Assembly: GCA_020284085.1 (NCBI GenBank)
Contig: JACEVL010000340.1
Coordinates: 926,501 to 990,500 of the forward strand
Direction: 5' to 3'
Source: Aporrectodea caliginosa
Taxonomy: Eukaryota; Annelida; Clitellata; Crassiclitellata; Lumbricidae
DNA length: 64,000 nucleotides
The position numbers were made by a program, and so were the translations under genes. Each line of letters begins with the position of its first letter. The stretch's first letter is position 1. Positions 11,855-21,729 of the stretch are shown here, piece by piece. The notes below the pieces were generated by a model, which was given only the letters and a program-made list of their open reading frames with translations, ran no database searches and was not told where the DNA came from.

Positions 11855-13920
11855 GTCTGTCTCTGTGAGTCTCTCTGCGGTGAAACTGACCCGCTCGGTA
11901 ATTCTATATAATTTAAGCTATGTTTGGGTTTGGATGACTGATGTTCGGGTACCGAAGTTCAAATGATGCCGGCAACTTTGATTAATTATATGCCAGGTTC
12001 GTCTGAGGCCAAAATCCTCCCACTCAGTGGATGAATCTTGGGTTGAGGGAATTATAGAGATAGCTGGGTCATACAATCGGTGTTTGTTTCATATACTGAT
12101 GTCGTTCGTTTGGGCGCCAAAAATTTGAATACTGCATGAACGGCCCACATGTGGCCTATTGAGACTTCAAACAATAACTTAAGTGACGTTACTGATATAA
12201 GATGAGTAACTGTAACATGTAACTATTCTTGTTCTAGCTCTAATACCTAGTTTTTGGCACTGAATTTTTTACTACTATTTCCGGATTTTGAAGAATTAGA
12301 AAAACAAAAAATTGAATATTCGTTGACCAGTTTAATATTCGTTAATATTCGTAAATTTCTAAAAATCTTAATATTCGTAATATGCGCATACTCGTTCTAT
12401 GGGCGTAGGTAGGTTGTTGGAAGAATGAATAACTGATGGGTAGTAGAAGGCGGATTTGACCGGCGGGAGCAGGTCAGTGAGGTCATGCAGTACTTAACCC
12501 CCCATCAACCAGGAAAGAGTCTGGAATCCGCCTCATGACATAGCTGTTCAAAGGAGGGAGTATCCTTTGGGAGGTAATGGAATCGGATAAGGGGGCGCTT
12601 GATGGACCGGAGCCGGTCCCGGTCACCCTGGCCAATAAAGTCCCACCAAGCTGGGGAGGCATATAACATGCTGGCCAGTGTTTTGGCCTTCACCACATCG
12701 TGTCACGTTGGGCTGCAGAATGCAATTTGAAGCTCAACCACAACAAATCCTATGATATGCTGATTCACCGACCTAGGAGTGGGCGTGACCAACCTGATAC
12801 CCCTACTGTCACGCCGGGACTGAAAAGGGTTACCAGTATGGTGATCCTGAGTGTCACAGTCTCAGATTGCTTAGGTTTTGGGAGTCATGTCCAACGCATA
12901 TGTTGTCGGGCGTGCCAATCACTCTATGCACTGTGCATTCTGCTTGCTTGTGGCTTGCGTTGTTCTTTTTGACCTTAAAACACCTTGGATCATCTTACAT
13001 TCAGTAGCCTTGTTTCTTTTCACAGGTAGCCCTCATTAAGACGAGAAACACCAGAAGTAATTGGCTAATTTCAACAATTATTGGCCGAGATCTGGCCAGT
13101 TTTCTGATTTTTGCTAGATTTCATTTTTTCTTTCCTTAAAGTATGACCTTGAATGACCCTGAATTTAGTGTCAATATTTTACCCTGAAATAGCTCTCGTC
13201 GAGATAAACAACAAAAAAGTTCATCCAAATCGGACGCTTTGTTAATTTTTTATGATAAAAAGAGTAAAAAATTAATTGAGATTGGACTCAAGTCCCGAGG
13301 CTGAGCACCTACAGTTCTGCAATTTAAGGGGTCTATAGTGCGCACAATGGACCACCATGCCTCGCAGTAGACCACCATGCTACAGGTGTTCCTTCAATAC
13401 AAATAATTACTTGTTTTAGAGTTTTTGAAAATAACAGAGGTAGAACTTTTGAAATGTGGCCATACGTTGAGTCTGGCATCTGGCTCCAAATGTTCTTCAA
13501 TCATCCTGTTTGTCTAACTGTCGTGTGTCTGCATGCCTATGTCTGCCTGCCTGTGTCTTTCGGTCTGCTTAGGTCTCAGAAAGAGTTTTCAGCCTTGCAA
13601 TGCCATTCATTCTACTTGGAAGGCTTTCTTTCCCTAAGATATTTGTTACTGGAAACATGTAAGCTTGCATTATTGCAATCTCAGCCATTATTGTCTTATA
13701 ATTATTTTGGATGTATTTCTTGTAGGGCCACAACATCTTTGGCCACTCAGGTTTCTGTGGACAGGCCGGATTCGCTGACCCAAAGCACGGGCTCGGTTGG
13801 GCTTACATCTCAAACTATTCGTCTCTCCATAGTTTTTCTAATGACTGGAAATATCGTCAGCTGATAGAAATGGTGTATGAAACAGTAAAGGAACTGGAAC
13901 AACGAGAGCACAATGACTGA
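1..13920 (+). CDS. LACTB-like beta-lactamase-fold protein, copy A (5' partial, 8 exons)
   Basis: Spliced exons: 1-83 (partial), 1230-1421, 2931-3030, 4884-4989, 6094-6216, 7411-7586, 10671-10913 and 13726-13920 (stop TGA). Every junction is GT-AG and phase is kept throughout, giving at least 405 residues. Family: Pfam beta-lactamase (PF00144), LACTB/EstB-like; members are serine peptidases or esterases, and animal ones are often membrane anchored. Seen: strand beta-1 segment [20 protein letters not shown] in exon 2 where SxxK is expected; HGFHGIT in exon 5 where the family has [12 protein letters not shown] in exon 6; [12 protein letters not shown] in exon 7; [14 protein letters not shown] (the HxG-like third motif) in exon 8. 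Glycine replaces the nucleophilic serine and phenylalanine the tyrosine, so hydrolase activity is doubtful; a pseudoenzyme is my inference. The first exon continues left of the window. The introns hold several transposons. Its inverted paralogue is at 18155-37067. Confidence 0.85.
192..638 (-). mobile_element. Modular GGT-end miniature transposon, copy 1
   Basis: 447 bp flanked by an 8-bp target duplication GGACGCGC (184-191, 639-646). Inverted ends start GGTAATACTGGAAACGGCG at left and GGTAATCCTGGAAACGGCG at right, and pair for more than 40 bp with a few mismatches. The core, read on -, has about six diverged units of some 35 bp around AGAAGCTGGATTGATGAAAA. A 3' LINE fragment (433-500) sits inside it. 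The core matches 59098-59581 closely although the ends are unrelated. Confidence 0.85.
433..500 (-). mobile_element. 3' LINE fragment nested in copy 1 of the modular element
   Basis: Read on -, the fragment is AGCGCTCC-like sequence, TGAGTAGATTTCTTGAGGG, GGCGCTATATAAATCTCC and ATGA repeats: the 3' terminus of the LINE family at 25327. It interrupts a core that is continuous in the copy at 59098. Confidence 0.75.
1475..1660 (-). pseudogene. LINE 3' fragment beside exon 2 of copy A
   Basis: Read on -, this is a degraded reverse transcriptase C-terminus with a 3' tail (GGTGCTTTATAAAG). Copy B has a related fragment at the corresponding place (35600-35820), so the insertion predates the duplication. 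Confidence 0.6.
1907..2596. mobile_element. hAT-type miniature with CGGGTA word arrays
   Basis: Inverted ends TAGGGGTCTGCGGGTA / TAGAGGTCTGCGGGTA with a perfect 8-bp target duplication TTTTGAAT (1899-1906, 2597-2604). About 130 bp at each end consist of CGGGTA/TACCCG words; the middle has CTG/TAC triplet runs (about 2240-2410). No transposase is seen. Confidence 0.88.
3449..3803. mobile_element. hAT-type miniature, old
   Basis: Ends CAGAGCTTCTCAAACT / CAGTGCTACTCAAACT, typical of hAT (Charlie-like) elements. The target duplication is no longer recognisable. A remnant of the same right end (AGTGCTACTCAAACT) lies at the matching place in copy B near 34227, so it predates the gene duplication. 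Confidence 0.7.
4315..4590 (+). pseudogene. LINE reverse transcriptase C-terminal fragment
   Basis: The frame at 4315-4512 ends with the family's C-terminal block: [15 protein letters not shown], then a [14 protein letters not shown] segment and stop. The tail AAGGCGCTTTATAAG and ATAAT repeats follow. 5' truncated. Confidence 0.7.
5350..5605 (-). mobile_element. tRNA-derived SINE
   Basis: Read on -, GGTGGCCGACTGGTTA resembles a polymerase III A box and GGGTTCGATACATATCC a B box, about 35 bases apart. The body runs to about 5350. Confidence 0.55.
7851..7960 (+). mobile_element. hAT left-end relic
   Basis: CAGAGGTGTCCAACC followed by a TTTTTGGG stretch is a common hAT terminus. No matching right end was found before or after the element at 8080. 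Confidence 0.45.
8080..9566. mobile_element. Non-autonomous DNA transposon with TGACTGTAATGAGA word array
   Basis: Long inverted ends TGGGTATTTCCGTCAATTTT at both sides, pairing for about 28 bp, flanked by TA on both sides, so a TA target duplication is likely. Inside, GTGACTGTAATGAGA and variants are repeated about 13 times at 8605-8835, with isolated copies near 8968, 9174 and 9372. No transposase is seen. The superfamily is undetermined; it lies in copy A intron 6. Confidence 0.75.
10282..10331. repeat. Strong hairpin in copy A intron
   Basis: Arm CTTCAGTCAGATTCGCTGGTT (10282-10302), loop CATA, arm 10307-10331. One mismatch and a four-base TCAG insertion in the right arm. Not part of any element I recognise. 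Confidence 0.85.
10550..10645. mobile_element. hAT right-end relic
   Basis: A GC-rich stretch ends AGGTTGCGCACCGCTG, the complement of a CAGCGGTGCGCAACCT hAT terminus. It lies just upstream of exon 7 of copy A; no left end was found. Confidence 0.4.
11560..12401. mobile_element. hAT-like miniature with AATATTCGTA subterminal repeats
   Basis: 11-bp inverted ends CATAGAACGAG, flanked by a perfect 8-bp duplication GGCGTAGG (11552-11559, 12402-12409). AATATTCGTAA words cluster at both ends (11590-11660, 12310-12385), as hAT transposase-binding sites often do. A CT microsatellite (11794-11851) lies inside. No coding capacity. Confidence 0.85.
12412..12972. pseudogene. LINE reverse transcriptase fragment with internal inversion
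   Basis: On + from about 12697, the frame reads [19 protein letters not shown] through SLYAL, the thumb region of a FADD-type LINE. The next part of the same protein ([19 protein letters not shown], then an LLPP segment) is on - at 12412-12696. The two parts meet head to head at about 12697-12700. This is the arrangement left by twin-primed integration. Family nearest to the LINE at 38883. Confidence 0.75.
13040..13260. repeat. Dispersed repeat, shared with 42640-42850
   Basis: The stretch with TGACCTTGAATGACCCTGAA and CTCTCGTCGAGATAAAC recurs inverted at 42640-42850. There it sits inside an inverted-repeat element, so this is probably an internal fragment of that family. Confidence 0.6.
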
Positions 13921-14160
13921 CTGAATCATTGATTCCCTGGACTGACCGATTGACTGACTGACTATCTGAGTGACTGTATTTTGTTGTTGACTGTTGAATT
14001 GCAAAGAATTTGTTACTGATATTTCAATGTTATGTGTTTAACTTTTTGACTCAGGATCCAAATGACTTGTCATATTCTTTTGAATGGAGTCTTAAATACT
14101 AGTAAAAATAATTCCTCTGTTAAGGATGCTGGATTCAGTATTGTTGACGCAGATTTAGGG
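13921..14160 (+). other. Copy A 3' UTR with TGAC repeats
   Basis: TGACTGACTGAC-type repeats follow the stop, then a stretch (TTGTTGTTGACTGTTGAATTG) that is inverted at 17960-18000 after the stop of copy B. Homology with copy B ends near 14160. A possible AATAAA is at 14657, beyond the homology. Confidence 0.6.
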
Positions 14161-14720
14161 TGCCCTGCCCAACCCATGGTAATTTGTTAATGCTGAATCT
14201 AAACTTAAGTTTGTATGCTGTGCTATCATAGCCTGCTTTTTTGCAGGAGGAAGTGGCATTTCTGCAAGAGTATGTGTCACTTAAAAAAAACTAAAAAAGT
14301 TATTGTTTTTAAAATAGTCTAATGTTGACGTGTTGCTATTTGGTCAATATACTTGTATATGCTCACCCATCTTTAACTATACCATTCTCTGCATTTAGTT
14401 GGTTAGCATTACTTGCCAGACTTATACTTATTATTAATTTTATTACTAAGTCATTATTGATATTGGTAGTATTGTGGTGCTGTTCTGCTGTTATTGTTAT
14501 TATTACTATTATTTAAGTTCTAATTAAGTAACAAATACATTTATGAATAATAATCAAAAAGGAGGGGCCAAGCTTAGTATAAGTTATTTGCTTTTCTTGG
14601 CTCATTTTGCACAGTACTTGCTGTTTCATGATTGTAACCTAAAACTTGTTCTTTGCAATAAACAAATTCAATTCACTTCAATATACTTATGTGACCAGTT
14701 GCGACTGCTTTAGATGTCTT
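14160..14720. other. Spacer between inverted gene copies, part 1
   Basis: AT-rich and without a recognisable gene or transposon end. An AATAAA at 14657 could serve copy A. Confidence 0.4.
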
Positions 14721-14724
14721 CCGA

Positions 14725-15120
14725 CTCATTAGGTGTCTTCCGAGGTGACAAAAAGTCACGCCTTGAGTTTGTGCTGCCAAGTGCCAACACTACAGAAGCT
14801 GAAAGTCAAGTTAATTGCAATGCAAATTACATTGACTAAACCTCTTGATGCTGCACTGGCGAGCATCGATAAACGATTTGGACATCTTTTTGACGATAAT
14901 GAATTCCTCATTTTATGGTAGCCCGAGGGTTAAGAAATCATAGATGTTATCACTGTCAGTCACAAACTCCTGATGGACGCCACTGCTTTGCCGCTGTGAG
15001 CAGAAGTACTACAGCGTCACTTTCATCAGGTACGTTCTCCATTGCTTTCTGCAGAAGCAAGGAGACATCCTACTTTCACTTTCGGGTTTCAATCCATCTG
15101 AGTTTAAACGTTTGATTACA
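14725..15120 (+). pseudogene. hAT transposase C-terminal relic
   Basis: The frame at 14733-14921 contains LTKPLDAALASIDKRFGHLF followed by DDNEF, resembling the pre-dimerisation part of hAT/ZBED transposases. Stops follow directly. It is too degraded to find ends. Confidence 0.5.
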
Positions 15121-15129
15121 AACTACGTA

Positions 15130-16690
15130 TAATTACCCACCCCAACCCCACGTTTTTATGCATACATTTTTTTCATATGGAATATAATTTTTACAATTTA
15201 AAATCCCCCCCAGGGTAGATACTTGTTTCAAGAGTTGACTTTCACTCACGCCTCTAGCGAACTCGGGTAGGCCTATAATGAGTACAGAGGCCTTGCGCTG
15301 ACGGTAAGATTGGGCGTAAACGTAATCGATAGTCGTCGCTAGATTACAGCGAGAGCCCAAAGTTAAGCCAAAGTCGCAGGAAATAGCAGATTCACAGCGC
15401 TAAGTCAAAACAAAATAGCTAGGCATGTACATAGGATGTAAAGGCACAGGTTTTTGCAGTGGCGGCACTACACCAGGGCATGCCAGGGCAAATGCCCTGG
15501 TAAAAAAGCCGTTGCCCTGCCAAAATTTTTGCTGTATTATGCAGCCAAAAATTTGGCTATACAGCCTGTATAGCATGTATTTGACAGATTCGTCATAATA
15601 CACAACTGCAGATCCACAGACGTAGGCCTATGTGCAGTGTTATTTAAGTTAACTAAAACTGAAGCTCATCTTTTCCTTAAATCATTTCCTCCGTAGTCTC
15701 TTTCCATGACCTCTTGGCTTTCGAAGTTCTTAGATAGATTTCTGATGGGCCTGTCTCTGCAAAATGCTTTCAGACTTGTGTTTAGTTTAGACGTCTGTTG
15801 AATTGGCTGTAGAAAAGGTTTAAAAGTGCAAACTATGACATTGTATCTCAGATTTATGTGATCAGCTGTTAGTCTGTCACATATTCTGTCTCATAATATT
15901 ATTGAGAACTTGTGTTGATCTAAATATTGCGAATGCGTATGTGAGATTAAGTGACAACCTTACCCACCACCAGCATTTCCTAAGTACTGTAGATGGGACA
16001 TATGGACTCTATATGTGACTTGCTCTGGCAAAGGAGGCTTTTGTCCAAAATTTATTTTTGTATCGTTAATGCCTGGAGGAATTTGATCAGCTGATTACCG
16101 ATGCTGCTATTGGCAAATGGCGCGCGCGATTTGAAGCTTGTGCTGCGCCCGAAGGCAGACACTTTGAACACACCTTTTAGGCTGATATTATTCAAATAAA
16201 ATAAAATACAGCCCGTAAAACAAAGTTTTTTACTATATCCATCTAGTATCCTATAACGTGTACTCTGAAAATAGTCCGCGTTCATTTTACAACATAGCAT
16301 GCGTTTAATGAGGCAGCGCACCCGTGTCTGTTGCGGCCAATGGCAACGCTGGCCAATGGCAACGCTGCGTTTCGGAAAAGAGGATTCCCGATTCGAAAAG
16401 TTGAGTCCCCGATTCTATAAGCTAGCCTTTTTTGGGGAGCTGAAATTTTGATAGAATGAAGTGTCTGCGAGGGCGAGTCTATCTGCCAAGTTTCATGACG
16501 ATTGAATGATTGTAAGTGATCGAATTAGTCGTCGCAAGATTTGACTTTTTAGCCTGTGGCTCAAGCAATCAAGATTCCCGCAAGTTAAACTAGATGGATA
16601 AAAAAATCAAATTAAACTAAAATATATAATTGATAAAATGACATTTAAAAATAATACTGAAAGTTTTAGATGATTTTGTGCCGTCCTTAA
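15130..16690. other. Spacer between inverted gene copies, part 2
   Basis: No gene is seen. A hAT-like end (CAGTGGCGGCACTACACC) is at about 15456. An 18-bp tandem duplication (GGCCAATGGCAACGCT) is near 16335. The rest is unassigned. Confidence 0.4.
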
Positions 16691-16719
16691 CACTTGAATT
16701 TTGATGAAAATGCCCGTTC

Positions 16720-17067
16720 TAATATGGTTGAGTCTTGAGTTGTTTGACCAAGTGATCATCGACCGACGACCGGGCCATCAAACAGTGGCGTCCACGTCTA
16801 GGGTCGTGTGTCCGTGAACAAGGACATTTTGAACACCAGATGTAGCTGAACTTCACCTTCTTGTGGCTCTTGTATGTTGGAAACTTCCTTTTTACAGTGC
16901 TGCATCTCAAACGTTCATAAAAGTGACAAATTCACCAACATTTCCAAACGGCGTTAGGATTTGGTGGTGATATGGCTACTGTTGTTGTATTTAAAATTTC
17001 AGGCAAATGTTAAATATTTTGACCGAGTTATGACATTTTTCTAGGGGTCCACTTTTCATCGGGACAC
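16720..17067 (+). pseudogene. Mariner/Tc1-like transposase C-terminus with terminal repeat
   Basis: A frame ending DRAIKQWRPRLGSCVREQGH then FEHQM* at about 16766-16844 matches the C-terminus of mariner-like transposases. Downstream, GGGGTCCACTTTTCATCGGG (17044-17063) looks like the 3' terminal repeat. The rest of the transposase is absent. Confidence 0.6.
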
Positions 17068-17069
17068 AG

Positions 17070-17440
17070 TGTATATGTACATAAACATATATACATGCAC
17101 ACACATATGTATTTACACAAGTATACATATATATATATACGTATATACATGTACATATACCCATACATATATACATACATATATAAATATAGATACATAC
17201 ATATATGTATATACATATATATACATATTCACACACACATATATATATATATATTTCATTATCCATATGTATATATAATTATATGACATTTGTGCATGAG
17301 TATATAGATATAAATGCATATATATATACAAACATATGCATACATATTCAAACATGTATATATATAGATAGATACATATACATGCATATACTGTATAAAC
17401 ATATAATATACATATACGTATATAATTATGTACATAAACA
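17070..17440. repeat. TATACA-type microsatellite block
   Basis: About 370 bp of ACATATATACATACATATAT-like sequence in the spacer between the gene copies. The many short ORFs across it are artefacts. Confidence 0.9.
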
Positions 17441-17451
17441 TATATGTTTTA

Positions 17452-17643
17452 CCATCGAACCTTTGGGCTATCGAACCTTCGGACTTTCGAACCTTCGGAC
17501 TATCGACCTGTTCCCCATCTGATTATATTTGTCTGTTCATTAGTCCGGAATAGCGGACCCCCGGAATAGCGGACCCCCGGAATAGTGGACCCCCGGAATA
17601 GTGGACCCGTAATAGCGGCCCCCGGAATAGCGGCCCCGAACCG
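17452..17643. repeat. Two short GC-rich word arrays
   Basis: TCGAACCTTCGGACTA-type words (17452-17510) are followed by CCCCCGGAATAGCGGA-type words (17545-17640). They look like the terminal arrays of the GGT-end modular elements but have no core between them. Confidence 0.6.
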
Positions 17644-17879
17644 TGACACATACTCTTGCAGAAAATGCCACTGCCTGCTGCAAAAATCAGACTATGATAC
17701 TGCGTGCACACTGACTTCAGCTGAGATTCAACAATACATAAATTCCTTACAGAGTCATTATTTATTTTTAGTATTTACGAAATCCAAAAGATACGCTAAA
17801 TCCGTGTCCAACAATATCGAATGCAGCATCCTTAATAGGCCAATTATTTTAACTAGTGTTCAATACTCCATTCAAAAGA

Positions 17880-18154
17880 ATATGTCAAGTCATTTGGAAC
17901 ATGAGTCATAAAAACTTCAAAAAAGTTAAACACGTAACACTGAAGTATGAGTAACTGAGTTATTGCAATTCAACAGTCAACAACAAAATTCACGCACTCA
18001 GTCAGTCAGTCAGTCAGTCAGCCAGGTCAGAGTATCAATTATTCAGTCAGTCGGGCAGGCAGTCAGGCAGTCTGGTCAGTCAGTCATTCAGTCAGTTAGT
18101 CAGGCAGGCAGGCAGTCTGGTCATCATTCAATCAATCAGTCAGTGAGTATATTC
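17880..18154 (-). other. Copy B 3' UTR with CAGT repeats
   Basis: About 130 bp of CAGTCAGT-type repeats follow the copy B stop, then sequence homologous to the copy A 3' UTR down to about 17790. TTTATT at 17761-17766 (AATAAA on -) is a possible polyadenylation signal. Confidence 0.6.
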
Positions 18155-21100
18155 TCATTGTTCCAGTTCCCATACTGTTTCATACACCCTTTCAATCAGC
18201 TCACGATATTTCCAGTCATTACAACCGTCGATAGAAGAAAAGGTTGTGAGGTAAGCCCAACCAATCTTGTGATTTGGGTCAGCGAATCCCGCCTGTCCAC
18301 CATGACCTGGGTGGCCAAAGATGTTGTGGCCCTACAAGAAATACAGCCAAATAATTATAACAGAATAATGATCGATATTGCACTAATGCATGTGTACATG
18401 CCCCCGATTAACAAATGTCCTAGGGAAAGCAAGACATTCAAGTAGAATTAATCGCATTACAAGGCTGAACAACTTTCTGAGACTAAAGCAGACTGAGAGA
18501 CAGAGGTAGACGGACACAGGACAGGCAGACAGAGATAAGGATGAACATTTGTAGCCAGATGGAGAAGTCAACGTACGGCCATATTTAAACAAGTGATCCG
18601 CAGTTCTATATCTCAGTTATTTTTAAATAAACCTCTACAATGCTTAATTAATGTGTAATTTGAAGCGCCATTAAGCAAGGGAACATTACCCGGCTACCCC
18701 TGGCGGCCCTTGCGCCATTAAGCAAGGGAACAATACCCGGCTACCCCTGGCGGCCCTTGCGCCATTAAGCAAAGGAACATGACCCGGTTACTCTGGCGGC
18801 CCTTGCGCCATTAAGCAAAGGTAAAGAAGAAGAAGACAAAAGAAGAAGACGAAGGCAAAGAAGAAAACAAAGATGAAGAGCATCAAGAACTCTTCATTGT
18901 AAATCTAACAGAACACTCGCAAAGCAAAATGCTGCAAGCATTGACTCTAATGTAAATAATAATAATTATTATTACTAATATCTTAGGCATACTTAGCATC
19001 TATTTACTAAAAGACATAGGCACAAAACTGTTAGAACAGTCGAACACGACCATTTATGTATAGGTACTCTGCATATATTATATTTGTAATGACGCCTATC
19101 ATCGTCGATATGACGGCGTCGTTAAATAAACGATATTAAGGTAACTGTGACTCACTTGAATGAAGGCCAATATAGACTCATGACGGCCAATATATAGCAC
19201 AGTATCATCGAGATTTACTGAGCGGGGCGTGCTCATGGTCCCTTTTGCCCGCACAGCTACTAAGAAGAATCGCGCCTTCTCAGTAGTTGGCCCCTCCCTC
19301 TGGAATGGGCTCCCTTTGGCACTGCGATTGCATCCCAGAATCCACTCTGAATTTTTCTATTCTTGCCTCAAAACTGTCCTTTTCAGCCGTGCTGGGGTCG
19401 GGAGCGCTCCTGAGTAGTAACCATTCAAGGGGCGCTATACAAATCTTTGTAATGAATGAATGAATGAATGAATTTACCCGCAGCGCTACAATCGCAAGAA
19501 AAATCGTACCCAATCAGATGCATTTGGGTTACCCCCCCCCACCCCCTACCCCTCGATGCGTACGTACTAAATGGATTACCCCTAATCAGAAGAGAGCACC
19601 GTGAGCAGAAGTGAGCAAAATGAGAAGAAAAGAGCAGCACAGTGAGCAAAAAAGAGCACAGTTAGCAGAAGACAGCACAGTGAGCAGAAGAGAGCAGTGT
19701 GCAGACGAGAGCACAGTGATCAGAAGAGGCACAGTTAGCAAAAGAGAGCAGATTGAGCACAAGACAGCAGTGACCACAACAGAGCACAGTGAGCAGAAAA
19801 GAGCAGCACCCTGAGCAGAAGAGAGCACAGTGAGCAAAAGAGAGCACAATGAGCAACAGAGACAGTGAACAGAAGAGAACAGTGAGCAGAAAGGATCACA
19901 GTGAGTATAAGAGAGCACAATTAGCAAAAAAGGTATCGTCTTAGGACGGGCAAACAGCTAGTAGGAAATAAGTTAAAAACCCTTCCATTACTAATTCTTC
20001 CTATAACCAGCAAGGTTTAAACTTTTTACAGTCTAAATATTTGCGCAATTTTTAATAAGGTAATTTCACTGCAAGCAAAGTGGAAACTTACATCTGCTGA
20101 CTTCAATATGACGGTTCCTCGACCACAGGTAGAGTTCCGACAGTAGATGCACTTGATTCCACTCACTTGTTCATTGAGTTTTTGCACAGCAGATGGTGAC
20201 AGCAGCGTCTGATTTTCGTGGCGACCGCCATTAGCTAGAATGCCGTAGAGCTTGGCTAGACCAGCCGCTGTTGCAAAGCCATGCGTTGACGCACATGGGA
20301 TCTCACGGAATTCGGGAATATCATCCCCAATCTAAACCAACATGCATAGGAGAAGTCAATGTAAGGCAACTGAAATAGTATTCATCTGTTGTTTCGTTAC
20401 CTACAGCAAAAGCAAATCTTCCAAACTAACATCTTTTATTTTACAGCAGCAGATCTAGATGTTTACAACAAGGAAGCAGGGCAATTGCGGCATAACGGTA
20501 CGTCTTCATTCATTAATTCATTAATTCATTCCGGAGATTTATATAGCATCAGTGACGGAGAATTCTGGCTGAGGAGAAGTTGATGTAGCAGTACGTATTG
20601 ATTCGATCTTGGCAGTGAATCGTTCCAAGAATGCATCGGCAGGAAAGGCGGAGGAGACTGTGACTGGTGGCTTGAAGAGCGACGACCATAAAGGCCATTG
20701 AACGTGGTCCAAAGCTTCTTTGGTTCCTTGGACTGCTTGATGATAATAGCCTCCGAGTATTCTCGTTCTCTGTCCCGATAAGCAGAATGCATTCTCCGGA
20801 CGAATTGAATCCAGGCTGTCCGGTCCATGGCAAGCGCGTTCTTCTGTATATTCGCTCTAGGCGCCGAGCGACTATGAAAGGCAATGATGCGACCAAACCC
20901 TCGGCCACTTTATGCATCACTACAGTGTAGGCTACTGAGAGAGGAAATCAGAACGGCAGCGACTCCCACCATACAGTGAGGCGAAGATGTGTGGTCCCAA
21001 CCTAAATTCCAACCAATAGCTCGGACAACTATTCAACGAATGGAACGGACTGAAGAAGAGTAGTGAGTCCAAGAGTCAAAAATCCAAAGAAGCCACGTTT

Positions 21101-21308
21101 TAGACATGATTGAGTATGAACATGCTAAAGCCATGTAGCTCATCAAAAATTAAGACGAGCACTTCCTTGAATAGCACTGAAGCAAAACCGAGCTACACTA
21201 CAGAAGTCGACAAGGCGCTGCTCCATAATATTATTAATATTATTATAATTTAATAATTATTATAATTATCATTAATATAATTATTATTACTATAATAATA
21301 ATAATTTA

Positions 21309-21373
<65 letters not shown>

Positions 21374-21664
21374 GTTGTTGTCATTGTTAAAACACGGTAA
21401 GGCTTAGTGTTGCTGAGTTGGTCGCTCCTCAGCGCCGGGCAACCTCGACATGGTGCCCTGGAAGGCAACCGCGTTGAAACGCTGGACCGTAACCGAAAGG
21501 CGCTGGAGGATGAATCCTGTCTCTCGGGTGTCTCCGGATATTTTCGTGAGGCGGCGACCCATCTCGGAGATGAAGGCGAGACCCTCTCCGTTGAGAGGGC
21601 CAAGGGTCTCCAGGGCTACAGGGACGAAGGTGTACCTCCTCTGTAGATCAGCGTATTTGGTGTG

Positions 21665-21729
<65 letters not shown>

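Noticed and set aside
16991..17441. Several 60-105 residue Tyr/Ile-rich ORFs on both strands
   Set aside because: They are translations of a TATACA microsatellite and have no protein character.
18001..18135. Possible CRISPR-like CAGT repeat array
   Set aside because: Simple 4-bp repeat in a eukaryotic 3' UTR, with no spacers.
19586..19927. Cys/Leu/Ser-rich ORFs on -
   Set aside because: Generated by the 20-bp minisatellite; the repeating CALFCSL-type pattern mirrors the DNA repeat.
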